NCBI RefSeq assembly: GCF_014207235.1
Contig: NZ_JACHDA010000005.1
Coordinates: 1 to 64,000 of the forward strand
DNA from: Sphingopyxis sp. JAI128
GTDB lineage: Bacteria; Pseudomonadota; Alphaproteobacteria; Sphingomonadales; Sphingomonadaceae
Direction of reading: 5' to 3'
Length of the DNA stretch: 64,000 nt
Notes under the pieces: generated by a model
The model's input: the letters and a program-made list of their open reading frames with translations, nothing else
The model's database searches: none
Told to the model about the DNA's origin: nothing
Program-made: the position numbers and the translations under genes
Shown: positions 1-9,299 of the stretch, in pieces
Layout: the number at the start of each line of letters is the position of its first letter
Position numbering within the stretch: the first letter of the stretch is position 1

Positions 1-95
1 CCACCCGCTATGACAAAACCCTGCTCTCGTTCGAGAGCTTCCTCAACCTCGCCGCAACGCGCCTATGGCTGAAGTCTTTTGTCAACACGACCTAG
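1..95 (+). mobile_element. 3' end of an IS5-family transposase gene (partial)
   Basis: The frame starting at position 3 reads 30 residues and stops at TAG 93-95. The peptide has the TRYDK motif followed by a short hydrophobic helix and ends KSFVNTT, which is the usual C-terminus of IS5/IS427-type DDE transposases. The rest of the gene lies before the window. The stop codon sits in CTAG, the kind of target reported for the IS427 group, so the right end of the element probably lies at about 91-94. No complete inverted repeat can be shown with one end only. Confidence 0.75.
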
Positions 96-1852
96 TCCTT
101 AGTGAAATCGAGATCGAAGGCCTGCCTGCCAAGCATTTTGAGTGCGCGTTCGAGAAGAAAGGATGAATATGGCGCGCGGATACGGCCCTCTCTTCGCAAA
201 TGCCATGTGACGCGATCAGGCAGCGGCTGGAGAGCGTGTCCCGGACCGGGGTTGAACGGAGCCAAACGCTTGCCCACGCGAACAGAGTTCCACGTCCTTG
301 TTTCGCTCATTGTAAGAAGAAGGCGATCGTCTAGCGGCAAGCGGGCTCCCTGCTGCGGCGGCGCGGGTACCGGTGCTTGTAATGAAACGTCAGCGGCGGC
401 GGTGCGGTCCGCGTAAATCAGCGAGCAACCCGCCAACATTCCCACCGGAGGGCCGTGGCCAGCGTCTACTTTGATGCATCCATCCGAACGGAAGCAGGCC
501 AAATCCAGGATGGACAGCCGGACATACGCCAGATCCCGGAGATTGAATCTGAAACGCTTGCCATTCAACCGAAACGGCAGCTCGGGCATCTTTTTTGACG
601 CGTCCTCATCCAGCTCATCAGGATCTGGCATCGGCACAGCATTATCGGTATATTCATGCAACGGCACCAACATGCCCATATCGGATTGCCGCTCCCCCTT
701 TGGGCGCAACATGATGTCGCAGGGTTGGCCAAGCAGCACAAACAGCTTCGACGATGGTGGCGCGGCCGGTTCCGTATCGTCAAAGCAAAACACATCGCCG
801 TTCGCCAAGGGCGACAGTGCGGCGTTGATGACGCTTGCGCCGTCCCAAATCTCGGCATTGTGCAGTTCTGTAAGAATGGGCCCCGCATCAAGCGGCTTAT
901 TGTCCAGCGTGATGGTTTGGAGAGCGCGAAGCGACTTAACCGCTTGGTCGATTACAGCATCCGTTGCGAAAAAATTACGCATCTCTGCCGATGCGCCAGC
1001 GGTCAAAGCTCGCTCGACAACGCTCAGTTCGGACACACCTTCTTTCCGCCCTCTGTCGTAAACATACTGCTCCAGTCTTTCAGGTTCGACTTTAGAGAGC
1101 GATGTTGCTGTTATTTCATATGCTTTCGCCGCCCGTGACGCTGCAGTGCTAAGAACCTTATACAATACCTTCCGAAGACCAGCGCGCTTTAGCGCTATGG
1201 ATAGAGATGCCTCAACATCTGCGGCATTCCCGGAAAGACGTTCCTTCGAGATGACAGTGATGCATGGTGAGAAATCCGCTGCCTCTTTGATCTCATCCTC
1301 TAGCGCGTTTTCGAGTTCCGCCTCATTGGCCGCGGTGCTCTCATGGGTCAGGATGAACGCTACGCCGTTTGAATTGTTCTTTCTCAACTGCGACAACACA
1401 TCGAGTCCGCGCCGGCTAGAAACTTTGCCCTCCTTCAGGTCAATCAAATAGGCCGTATTTGCGTCCTGACCGTCGCCATTTTTCAGTTGCGCGTCGGCTT
1501 TCTCGAATGTCCAGCGGTCTTCGTCCAATACGCCCAGTTGTCCGCAAATATCGTCTATCATCGCCTTTTCGAGCTCAACCGCGGGAGACTTTTCCGCGTC
1601 AATTTGCAGCAAGCTTAGCTGGAGCTCTTCACGGCCCTTCGCCTCCATTTCGCTCACCACCTGCTGAAGCTCAGTATCGACGTCGCCAAACTCCCCGATT
1701 GCGAACGCAGGCGACAATTCGGGGAAAGTCTCCTGAATCTCGGGATGTTCACGCGCAAGCATCGCGAGATCGACGACGGGCTCTCCGAATACGTCATCTA
1801 TCCAGATCACCCGCTCTACGCCGAGAGCATGCTTTATCTCAGCCAGAGCCAT
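92..1852 (-). CDS. Receiver-domain protein, partner of the dual-GHKL kinase
   Basis: A 586-aa protein with an N-terminal response-regulator-like fold. The acidic pair is D19-D20 (VIWIDD), the candidate phospho-acceptor is D138 (YLIDLK), the conserved Thr is T169 (FILTH) and the Lys is K203 (VISKER). A stretch of about 110 residues separates strand 1 from the phospho-acceptor strand, much longer than in an ordinary CheY domain. The rest (about 210-586) has no DNA-binding domain I recognise; it contains a GQPCD motif at 375-379. The gene begins 4 bases after the stop of the upstream kinase-like gene, so the two are one operon and the obvious inference is a phosphorelay pair. The stop codon lies exactly at the IS junction. 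The output function is unknown; a role in a conflict system is inference. Confidence 0.75.
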   Translation of the reverse strand: MALAEIKHALGVERVIWIDDVFGEPVVDLAMLAREHPEIQETFPELSPAFAIGEFGDVDTELQQVVSEMEAKGREELQLSLLQIDAEKSPAVELEKAMIDDICGQLGVLDEDRWTFEKADAQLKNGDGQDANTAYLIDLKEGKVSSRRGLDVLSQLRKNNSNGVAFILTHESTAANEAELENALEDEIKEAADFSPCITVISKERLSGNAADVEASLSIALKRAGLRKVLYKVLSTAASRAAKAYEITATSLSKVEPERLEQYVYDRGRKEGVSELSVVERALTAGASAEMRNFFATDAVIDQAVKSLRALQTITLDNKPLDAGPILTELHNAEIWDGASVINAALSPLANGDVFCFDDTEPAAPPSSKLFVLLGQPCDIMLRPKGERQSDMGMLVPLHEYTDNAVPMPDPDELDEDASKKMPELPFRLNGKRFRFNLRDLAYVRLSILDLACFRSDGCIKVDAGHGPPVGMLAGCSLIYADRTAAADVSLQAPVPAPPQQGARLPLDDRLLLTMSETRTWNSVRVGKRLAPFNPGPGHALQPLPDRVTWHLRREGRIRAPYSSFLLERALKMLGRQAFDLDFTKD

Positions 1853-1856
1853 GTCC

Positions 1857-4373
1857 CTACCCCTGACGAACAGCCGATAAGTCGATCACAAACCGATATT
1901 TTCGACCGCCCTTGTTACGCTCGGGTAAGAGCGCGATGCTCGCACTCTCAAGAGCAAGAAGCTCGCTGGATATAAATAGCCCCAAACCTTGCCCTCCCTC
2001 TTCATGATGGCGCGAGGTTACAAATAGGTCAAAAAGCGTTTCTTCGACAATGGGGTCAACACCAGGTCCGGTGTCCGAGAAGATCAATCCAGACGACGAT
2101 ACTATAACCTCTATCTTTTTCTTCCTCCCTTTAGGGAGCTGACCAAGCCAAAAAATACTGTTTCTCGTGAGATTGTCGAGTGTTTGTAAAAGTCGTGCAG
2201 GGTTCATGCGGACCATCAGGCTCTGGCCGCCGACCTCCACATCAATGTCCGTAGAAGTGAAAACACCAGCACGCTGCTCAAAGTAAGAACTCACAATCTC
2301 AAGAACATCGAAATTGCTTTTGAGGTCCCGTGACCGCGGCATCATCGGATCGACTTGCGCAGCAGCTTGGGCGATGGCTGTGCAAGATCGCCTTATCGCG
2401 GTGAGATGAACAACCGCATCGCGTCCCAGCTCTCCGCTCCGTTCCAACGATGTAACCCTGTGCCGAATCTCGGCAAGATGGGCGCGCAGTTCATGCATGA
2501 GACCGCGCGACGCAAGCCCGATTGCGGCGCTCTCGACCAATGCAGCGGATCGTTCCCGTCCATCATTTATCTCGCGCTCGATCCGATCGACCAAAACGGC
2601 GGGTGTGTCGCCAGAGTCAATGCTCTGGCTCGCGACTTGGACGAGCTGGTCGGTTAGCGCCGCAACACGTTCGCGGCGCTCCGGATCTGCGTCGGCAGCA
2701 TCACCTAGATTCTTCAACTCGTCGCTGAGCGCTTCTGCAAGTTTTCCAACTTCCAAGGTAGCGGCCGCCATGGAGCCCACGCGCTCGAGATCTCCACTCG
2801 ATGTTTTACCTTTTGCCTCATCCTTCGGGTGCGACTTTTTATCGTACTCGTCTAAAGATCGACGCACGGCCACGATCGCACCATTTGCGAAATCTCGGCA
2901 GGTGCGCGCGAGATTTAGAAATCCGCGATAAGCCGCGTTGTCAACGAATCCTTCCCGATCAGACTTTTCGACGAGCTTGTAATTGCGTTCACCAGATAGC
3001 GCGAAATAGCCGAGCGTATTCTCAGGACGCAGGTTATACGTACTTCCTGACGTCATCCCTACGGAGAGGCCGAGCCAATCTCCACGGTTCCGCACTTGGA
3101 AACCGTCTCTGAGAATGGATATTCCTGCTAAGTCTCGGACCGCTTGAAGACTTGCGCCGGTCCCGGTTGCCGCGCCCAATTCTTCTTCTTCGTCTCCAAC
3201 GAAATGGAAAAAATAAAACGCTCCGGAAAAGGGACCGGGATTCTCAAATGTTTGCTCTTGCTTCGCCATGAGCTGAGTTCCATCAAAGTGATGCTCAACT
3301 TCCGCGAACCAAGCCCCTTCAGCGTCGATGCGCGTCTCATCGTACCCCTTCAACCGCGGACTGTTCTTCAAATACTCTGCAAACGCTTTTCCGCCATCTT
3401 GGCCGAAGACGCGCGCGGTACGATCGCGCAGAGCACGCGTTCGCTGCGACGTAAGAAGACGACGACGCAATCGCGCCCGAACCGTCAGGCCAGGTTTGCC
3501 CTCGACGGTCTGCCATTTGAAAGAAAAATCGGCCATCGCACGCGACAGCAGTTCTTCAGTCACGAGAGCAAGCGATTGCTCACCAACATCGAGCTGCACG
3601 GTAACCGGAAACGTCGTAGCGGCCTCGAACGGTGAGATGAGTCGAGCCATGCTGCGGGTGATTTCGCTGAGCCGGTCCTTTCGCTTCCATTCTTGCAGAT
3701 CGCGGATGCCCAAGACAGATACGCGGGTGCCTTTGAATCCTTGGCTATTTGGGTTGCGCGAGAGCTTCACCGGAATTTCGTCGACGGTCCTTGCTTTTTC
3801 GCAATCCGCCCATCGAAACCATGCCGAAGATATTTCTGCTGTCGCCGCGGTGGCCGATTCCACGAGCAAAATATCGCCCAGCTTCATCGTTCCCAAGCGG
3901 CCCAGTCCCTTATCGCCAAGAGGGGTCCGCCCCAACAAGGTCTTCTTCTTAGGTCCGTCTTCATCGCCGCGCTTCAACGATGCACTTATTACCAACCAAG
4001 ATTTGCTCAAGTTTTCGAAAGGAATTCCTACGCCCGTGTCTTCGATGGAAATTCGACCCCGATATTCCAAGGTCCGGCGCACAAGTTCATCGTCGGCGTG
4101 GTCTTTCCGAAGCTGGCGCCCTTCTTCCGTTTCGAAGCGGACAGCAACATTTTCGGCCGGCACGTTGAATTTCAATAACTCACTTGCTGGTGCTGTCTCG
4201 TCCAATGCTCCCGTCGCTTCGGTGTCGATGACGATTCGGCAACCAGGTGAGTCGGCGTCATAGGCGTTCTTCACGCATTCCAGCAGCGCCTGCTCGACGT
4301 CTGTCACGAGTTCGCTGCCAAGCTGGACAAGAACATGCGCTCCGACGCGCAGTTCGCCGCGCTGATCAGTCAC
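1857..4373 (-). CDS. Dual-GHKL ATPase / histidine-kinase-like protein
   Basis: 838 aa with two Bergerat-fold ATPase domains. The N-terminal one resembles Hsp90/MORC/MutL: N-box ECVKNAYDAD (32-41), G1 EDTGVGIP (111-118), G2 GDKGLGRLG (153-161). The C-terminal one is a typical sensor-kinase HATPase_c: N-box DNLTRNS (733-739), DTGPGVD (767-773), GGQGLGLF (793-800). Before it a helical segment has GLMHELRAHL, so H627 is a plausible phospho-acceptor. There is no transmembrane segment, so the protein should be cytosolic. The start has no alternative close by. It is the first gene of an operon with the receiver protein. An Hsp90-like sensor joined to a kinase core suggests that ATP-driven closure of the first domain controls phosphorylation of the receiver. 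Anti-phage or stress function is inferred from architecture and island context, not shown. Confidence 0.8.
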   Translation of the reverse strand: MTDQRGELRVGAHVLVQLGSELVTDVEQALLECVKNAYDADSPGCRIVIDTEATGALDETAPASELLKFNVPAENVAVRFETEEGRQLRKDHADDELVRRTLEYRGRISIEDTGVGIPFENLSKSWLVISASLKRGDEDGPKKKTLLGRTPLGDKGLGRLGTMKLGDILLVESATAATAEISSAWFRWADCEKARTVDEIPVKLSRNPNSQGFKGTRVSVLGIRDLQEWKRKDRLSEITRSMARLISPFEAATTFPVTVQLDVGEQSLALVTEELLSRAMADFSFKWQTVEGKPGLTVRARLRRRLLTSQRTRALRDRTARVFGQDGGKAFAEYLKNSPRLKGYDETRIDAEGAWFAEVEHHFDGTQLMAKQEQTFENPGPFSGAFYFFHFVGDEEEELGAATGTGASLQAVRDLAGISILRDGFQVRNRGDWLGLSVGMTSGSTYNLRPENTLGYFALSGERNYKLVEKSDREGFVDNAAYRGFLNLARTCRDFANGAIVAVRRSLDEYDKKSHPKDEAKGKTSSGDLERVGSMAAATLEVGKLAEALSDELKNLGDAADADPERRERVAALTDQLVQVASQSIDSGDTPAVLVDRIEREINDGRERSAALVESAAIGLASRGLMHELRAHLAEIRHRVTSLERSGELGRDAVVHLTAIRRSCTAIAQAAAQVDPMMPRSRDLKSNFDVLEIVSSYFEQRAGVFTSTDIDVEVGGQSLMVRMNPARLLQTLDNLTRNSIFWLGQLPKGRKKKIEVIVSSSGLIFSDTGPGVDPIVEETLFDLFVTSRHHEEGGQGLGLFISSELLALESASIALLPERNKGGRKYRFVIDLSAVRQG

Positions 4374-4776
4374 TCAACATCATTTCTTGATCATTCATGG
4401 CTGTTAACTAGCCACGCAATATCGGATCCGCAACGATTCAACCAAAGAGAGATTGCTCTCGATCGTCCCGACGCCGGGACCGTGGCAACATTGCCTTAGA
4501 AGTTTGCGCGCTCTTTTGGAGAGATTGCGCATGTCCCGACGCAACGCCTCCAGGAAATCGACGCGTTCTGGAGGCGAGCAACGTATCCTCCACGACCCAA
4601 TCCACGTCCATTTTCGACAAATGCGAACGGCGGGTTTGAGGAGCCTATATTGCGCTCGCCTATGACGTATATCGGGCGCGTAGCAGCCGACGATCGCCAG
4701 CAAATCCAACGTCCGCTTTCGGGTGCTAACCGGCGCTGGTCGCAATGGCCGACATCAGGCGCTTTGCGGCCTGTTT
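4374..4776 (-). other. Gap with a possible frameshifted small gene
   Basis: This 403-base gap precedes the GHKL gene on its strand. Two overlapping minus frames join into one protein-like sequence if a one-base shift near 4575 is allowed. The first part reads MDVDWVVEDTLLAS and the second RVDFLEALRRDMRNLSKRAR, ending at 4404, 30 bases before the GHKL start. The charged helical character suggests real coding, possibly a third small member of the operon that is now broken. No family is recognised. The remaining bases to 4776 show nothing. Confidence 0.3.
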
Positions 4777-5682
4777 CTATCTCTCATTCAACCTCTGTTC
4801 TGCGATCGCCTTCACCTCGGCCTGGAGCAGCTCGATGCGCTCGACGAGCCATTCGAGTTCGGGGCCGGTGATCTTGTAGTGCGGCGAGTAGCGGGCGTTG
4901 ACATAGGCCTGCTGCAGTAGCTCGAAGCAGCGGCGGCCGAACTTGCTGTCGCGGGGCCATACCGGGATCAGGTCGCGCGCGATGTCCTCGGATTTGTCGC
5001 GCAAAAAATTGATCTTGTGCGATTTCGGTGAGTAGAGCGTGATGACGTGCAGCACGGTATGGTAGAAGTGCTCGGTTGCCTGATGGAGTTGGAACGCCGC
5101 GATATTATTGTAGCCTTGTGAGATGCCAAACTTGGCCATCTCCAAAAACTGGCTCGCGGTTACAAACCATTTGTCGAAATATACCCGCGCCTCTTCCCGC
5201 GCTTCCTGGGCCGTCAGAGGCTTCGGCGTATCGAACGCCTGCGTCCCGAGCTCGTACAGCACAATCCCGTCGCGCACGATATCGATGAAGAAGGGCCGCC
5301 CCCGCGAGAGCTGCTGGTTCACATCGGTGAGACTGTGGACAATTAGCCCTACCGGCGCCGACAGCTTCTTGGTCACGCCGTAGTCGCGCAGGAAGCGATC
5401 CTCGGCCTTGTACCAATAGTCGACCGGATCGGTCAGCCGCTCGTCGTTGACGACGACGAGGATATCGTAATCCGAGTAGTAGCCGCCGACCGGATCGGCG
5501 ACCCAGTCGCCGCGAGCGTAGCTTCCGTAGAGGATGACCTTGAGGATGCGGCCCTGCTTCTTCCATTTCTGGGTCGCGAGGGATGTTGCGTCCTCGAACT
5601 CGGCGAAAAGGATTTCGACGATACGCGCGAGGTCTTGCTGCTTGCTGCTGGGAAGATGATCGAGATCGGTTTTCATGTGCAT
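4777..5682 (-). CDS. Nucleotidyltransferase-HEPN fusion protein
   Basis: 301 aa from the ATG at 5682, which follows an AGGA ribosome site; ATG 5676 is nearly as good. The N-terminal half is a minimal nucleotidyltransferase of the pol-beta type: GSYARGDW followed by SDYDILVVV supplies the GS motif and the two metal-binding aspartates. The C-terminal half is a HEPN domain, all-helical, with the family signature NARYSPHYKIT, including an RxxxH arrangement. Separate MNT and HEPN proteins often act as toxin-antitoxin pairs in which the transferase modifies the HEPN RNase; here both are in one chain, a widespread but poorly characterised form. Island position fits a defence or stress role, but no activity can be assigned. 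Confidence 0.85.
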   Translation of the reverse strand: MHMKTDLDHLPSSKQQDLARIVEILFAEFEDATSLATQKWKKQGRILKVILYGSYARGDWVADPVGGYYSDYDILVVVNDERLTDPVDYWYKAEDRFLRDYGVTKKLSAPVGLIVHSLTDVNQQLSRGRPFFIDIVRDGIVLYELGTQAFDTPKPLTAQEAREEARVYFDKWFVTASQFLEMAKFGISQGYNNIAAFQLHQATEHFYHTVLHVITLYSPKSHKINFLRDKSEDIARDLIPVWPRDSKFGRRCFELLQQAYVNARYSPHYKITGPELEWLVERIELLQAEVKAIAEQRLNER

Positions 5683-5761
5683 GAATCCTAGCCGAATATT
5701 ACGGTGTGACAACGAAAAGGGTGAGCCCCGCGCCCGCCGAAGCGGACGCGGGGTCCGGCTG

Positions 5762-6085
5762 TCAGTCGGCCGGGTTCCAGATGACGGCGTAGGTGTCGTC
5801 GTCGTCCTGCCCTGCGGCGCGGCCGAGGTTGGCGTAGAGCCGGCGTGGTCCGAACTCGGGTGCCGCGAGGCTCAGCGACACATAGGTCTTGCCGGACACC
5901 TCGCCGGTGCGGACCCAGCCGGCGCCGATCTCGACGCCTTCGGAGAAGACCCGGAAATCGGGCTGGACCTCGTTGCCTTTGTTGCGGTTGGGGGTGATCT
6001 CGATGCTCGCGCGGATCGAGAGGGTCTTGAGCTGGCCAACGAAACCTTTTTCGATGGTGCCGTTCACAAAGCCGATAGCTGCCAT
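5762..6085 (-). CDS. DUF736 family protein
   Basis: 107 aa, beginning MAAIGFVNG after an AAGGAGA ribosome site. The conserved features of DUF736 are present: an opening IGFVNGTI strand, a middle GAGW block and a closing TYAVIWNP. The function is unknown. In alphaproteobacteria this family is carried mainly on plasmids and integrative conjugative elements, so it marks the region as mobile or formerly mobile. No transfer genes lie beside it in this window, which suggests a fragment of such an element. Confidence 0.9.
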   Translation of the reverse strand: MAAIGFVNGTIEKGFVGQLKTLSIRASIEITPNRNKGNEVQPDFRVFSEGVEIGAGWVRTGEVSGKTYVSLSLAAPEFGPRRLYANLGRAAGQDDDDTYAVIWNPAD

Positions 6086-6840
6086 TGTTCGTCTCCTTGA
6101 TTGCTGCCGGAGACCGTCCCCGGAGCGTGAGCAGGAAAAGGACGGGCGCACGGAGACGGCGCGCACCCGCAGGGCCGGAGCGTCAGCGAAGGACGGACGG
6201 CCCAAGCTTTTTTGGACGCGGCACGCGTCGGCGCGAGGAGCCCACGCAGCGGGCGGGGAAAAAAGCGAAGGGCCGGCCGTTGCGCGGTGTATCGCGCCCG
6301 GCCACACGGCTCACTCCAGCACCGGGACTATCGCCGGCGGGGCCAGGTGACGCATGGCGGCGGAGGGTGAACGCACAGGCCATCGAAACGGACATGGCCG
6401 GCACCGCCCCGCGCCCGTCGCAAAGCGCTTGAAGTTTCTTCCTCTCGCATAGGCAGCGGCCCAGTCTATGCGGAAGACCGACGGAGGCGCGATCGGAAAC
6501 CGGTGTATCTGCCCATGCGGTCGGCACGCGCTCCAAGTCGCATGCGGGCACCGCGGCTCGAACCTGTTCCGGCGGGGCAGCGCTCCGACCGATCGCGATC
6601 GATATCAGGAAGGCGCGACTCGCTCCGTCATCTTCTGATTGTCGGCAGTAGGTCAGCCCACTGTTCGGATCGATCGACGTACGCGAGCGCCCGGTTTCGC
6701 GTCATCAAAATAGTCCATTTCGGACGCTTCATTGATATCAGGCCATGAATAGGCGCCGATCTTCATTGTCGGATTTCGAAGGCGCACGTATCTCTATGGC
6801 AAAAGGGCAAAGATCGCGTGCGATCCAAAGGAGGCGATGA
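6086..6840. other. Long gap without a recognisable gene
   Basis: 755 bases between DUF736 and the protease remnant. Open frames are present only because of the GC content; none has a ribosome site plus a protein-like composition. It may hold the promoter of DUF736 at its left end. Confidence 0.5.
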
Positions 6841-7455
6841 ATAGACGGGTCGGCCAGCCGAAACGACCAGAAGGGCTTTATCTCGATCGAATGGTGGCGA
6901 GACGATTTTCTGGCCATACGCCGCGCGGTGAAGCGCGGGATCATCGTGGTGGAGGCGGCCGGGAACGGCGCCGAGAATCTCGACGACGCGCTATATGACG
7001 TGCCTGGCCCCCGTTTCCCGGGCGATTGGGAAAATCCTTTCAAACCCGGCGCAGATTCGGGAGCGATCATCGTCGGAGCGGGCGCGCCGCCGCGTGGAAA
7101 TCATGGCCCTGCCCGCTCGCGGCTCGGCTTTTCGAACTACGGTCAGCGGGTCGATTGTCAGGGATGGGGCCGCGAGGTGGCGACAACCGGCTATGGCAAC
7201 CTTTATGCCGGTTCGAGCGAAGACGAGTGGTACACCGACAGCTTCAGCGGCACCTCCAGTGCGTCGCCGATCGTGACGGGCGCGATTGCGGTTCTTCAAG
7301 GGATCGCGAAGGAAGCAGGTACGCTTCTTACGCCGGACAGCGCACGCACCAAACTGAGGTCGACCGGCACACCGCAACAGGCGAGCCCGACCGCCCCTGT
7401 CAGTCAAAGAATAGGATCGCTGCCCGATCTGGAGGCGCTTATCGCGACCTTGTAG
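6841..7455 (+). pseudogene. 5'-truncated subtilisin-like (S8) serine protease
   Basis: Similarity to the subtilase catalytic domain starts right after a stop at 6838-6840, with SIEWWRDDF, then IIVVEAAGNG (the Asn oxyanion block), and GTSSASPIVTGA with the nucleophile serine. It ends at a natural stop at 7453-7455. The catalytic Asp and His blocks that should precede are absent and no upstream frame restores them. A GTG at 6928 could start translation but would give an inactive fragment. It is therefore a remnant left by deletion or insertion, in keeping with the scrambled island around it. Confidence 0.75.
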
Positions 7456-7644
7456 CGGCGCCGATCAGGAGCAGCCAAGTTTGCCCCGCGAACGGTTGAG
7501 CTCGAAACGCGCTAGCTGACGAGCCCATGATTTACACGCGCGAGCGACAATGACGTCATACGGACGTCAGGCGAATGGCGGACCGCAGTCAGTTTCATAG
7601 CCAGCCCGCTTCACCCGTACAGACTGATATCTGTCGATAAAGCG

Positions 7645-8929
7645 CTAAAGCGATTTCGTGAATTGCTTATAGGCATTGGTGTCCACGCCGAGCGCGTCCG
7701 CGACGTCGCTGATCTGGCGATGGTCCAGCGTCGAGCGGCCCCGGCCGTAGGTCTGATCATTGTCTTCGATAGCGGCGAGGAGCTCGGCCATGGTCACAGG
7801 CGTGAAATGGGGCAGAGCCGGCTCGATGAAGCGACCGAAACGCGCGTCTGCCGTGTCGTAGCTACGGCTTCCCGTATAGGCCTTGATGCAAGGCGAACTG
7901 CCCCGTCGGCTTCGCCCTCGCCGCTCGCGTCGGCCAGGAGGCGACGCCATACATGATCGTCGAGCTTGCCCAGTTCATCATGCTCCTCGGCCAATAGTGC
8001 GGCCAGATGCGCAGCCATGTCGGGGCTCTTGAAGCGGCCTCGCGCCCGGTTGTTGATGTCGGCCGCGAGCCGGCCGTCGACCTGAATCTGGGCGGCGGGG
8101 TCGAGGAGGCCGAACAGATCGCCATGATCCGCCAGGAAGGCGACCAGCGCGTCGAGCGGTTCGGCGTCCGGGCCGACATTACTGAATACGGGACGCTCCG
8201 CGCCGATCATGGCCCTCACCGCCGCCGGATCCCGGCTGAACAGGATTGCGAGCGTGTCCGCGTTGATCGCGCGGTTCGCCTCGGTGTCGGCGTTATTGAG
8301 TCTGAAGCAGAATTTCCAGAGGACGCGGAAAAGTTCGCGTTCGATCGCCGAGGGCATGTTCGGGAGATAGCGGGCCTCCAGATAGGTTTTCAATTTCTCG
8401 CGCGAGATCAGGAGCGCCTTGTTCGCGGCTATGTCCTCGACGAGCGTGTCGATCACCCGCTTCGAGAACAAGGCGGGCTTGAGCAGCACCGCTTCGAGCG
8501 CCATGCGGATTTGCGCGCGCGTGTCCTCTTTGGTTGGCCGAAAGAGCAGGTCCGCTGCCGTCAGGACGGGATGCGCCGACAAATGCCTCAACTTCTGCAG
8601 GTTCTGGAGCTGAACGAACTCGGATGTCTCGAGCATCTTCGTGCGCTTCGATATCTCGTCGAGAAGGTAGATCTCCCAGTCCGGACTGTTCGGATTGGCG
8701 ACGCGCTTGATCTCGACATCGTCGAGCAGCTTGCCGGCGGCCGCATCGTTGTAAGGTCTCGCAGCGTCTGGAGCTTGTACACGAGATCGCACACGACCAC
8801 GGTCCACAGCATGACCAGCGCGCTGCGGAAGCATTCGTTCGCATAAGACCGTGCGACTTCTTCGAAGTAGCTGCGGGTGCGAGGGTCGACGATGCGGTCG
8901 GCTGCGAGGTCGATGGAAAATGCTGACAT
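7645..8929 (-). pseudogene. Unidentified protein gene interrupted by two frameshifts
   Basis: Three minus frames join end to end into one 428-aa protein: the start [18 protein letters not shown] at 8929, a shift near 8754 (LRDL then [10 protein letters not shown]), a long middle part, a shift near 7890 (GAVRLA then CIKAYTGSRSYD), and the end at 7645. Adding one T at each point, both inside CTT runs, restores a length divisible by three. The protein is helical. Its N-terminus ([17 protein letters not shown]) looks HEPN-like, but I do not recognise a family. Either the gene is a fresh pseudogene or the two indels are base-calling errors at short homopolymers and the gene is intact. Confidence 0.65.
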
Positions 8930-9299
8930 ATTAGTTCCCGTCTAGCGCTCGGCGTGCGCATAGGCCGATCGGCGGAGGGACGTCGTCATTGACGCATCTC
9001 TCGCGGCACCTTTGCCGGGCAAGCTTCAATACGTAAAGCCATTCGGACACTCTAAGATATCGCTGCCAGCGCTTCAGGCCATGCGTAGATCTCGTTCCGC
9101 CCCCGGTACCGGCGCCGTGATCATGAGGAGAGATATGGCCTATAAAGAAATCTTGTCGCACGATTCATCGAAATTGGCATGGTCAGACGAGCCCGGCCGT
9201 AGCAAGGCGTGAAAGATCACTGACCGGATTCGCGGACGGGCGGCCCGCGACCTCGGCTCGTTAACCGCGCCAGAAGAACGCGCACCAGGGGAATATGCA
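8930..9299. other. Gap, at most a tiny reading frame
   Basis: 370 bases. The only item of note is a 25-codon frame at 9135-9212 on the plus strand, MAYKEILSHDSSKLAW and so on, preceded by a GAGGAGAG ribosome-site-like stretch. It might be a leader peptide for the gene at 9300, but nothing else supports it. Confidence 0.3.
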
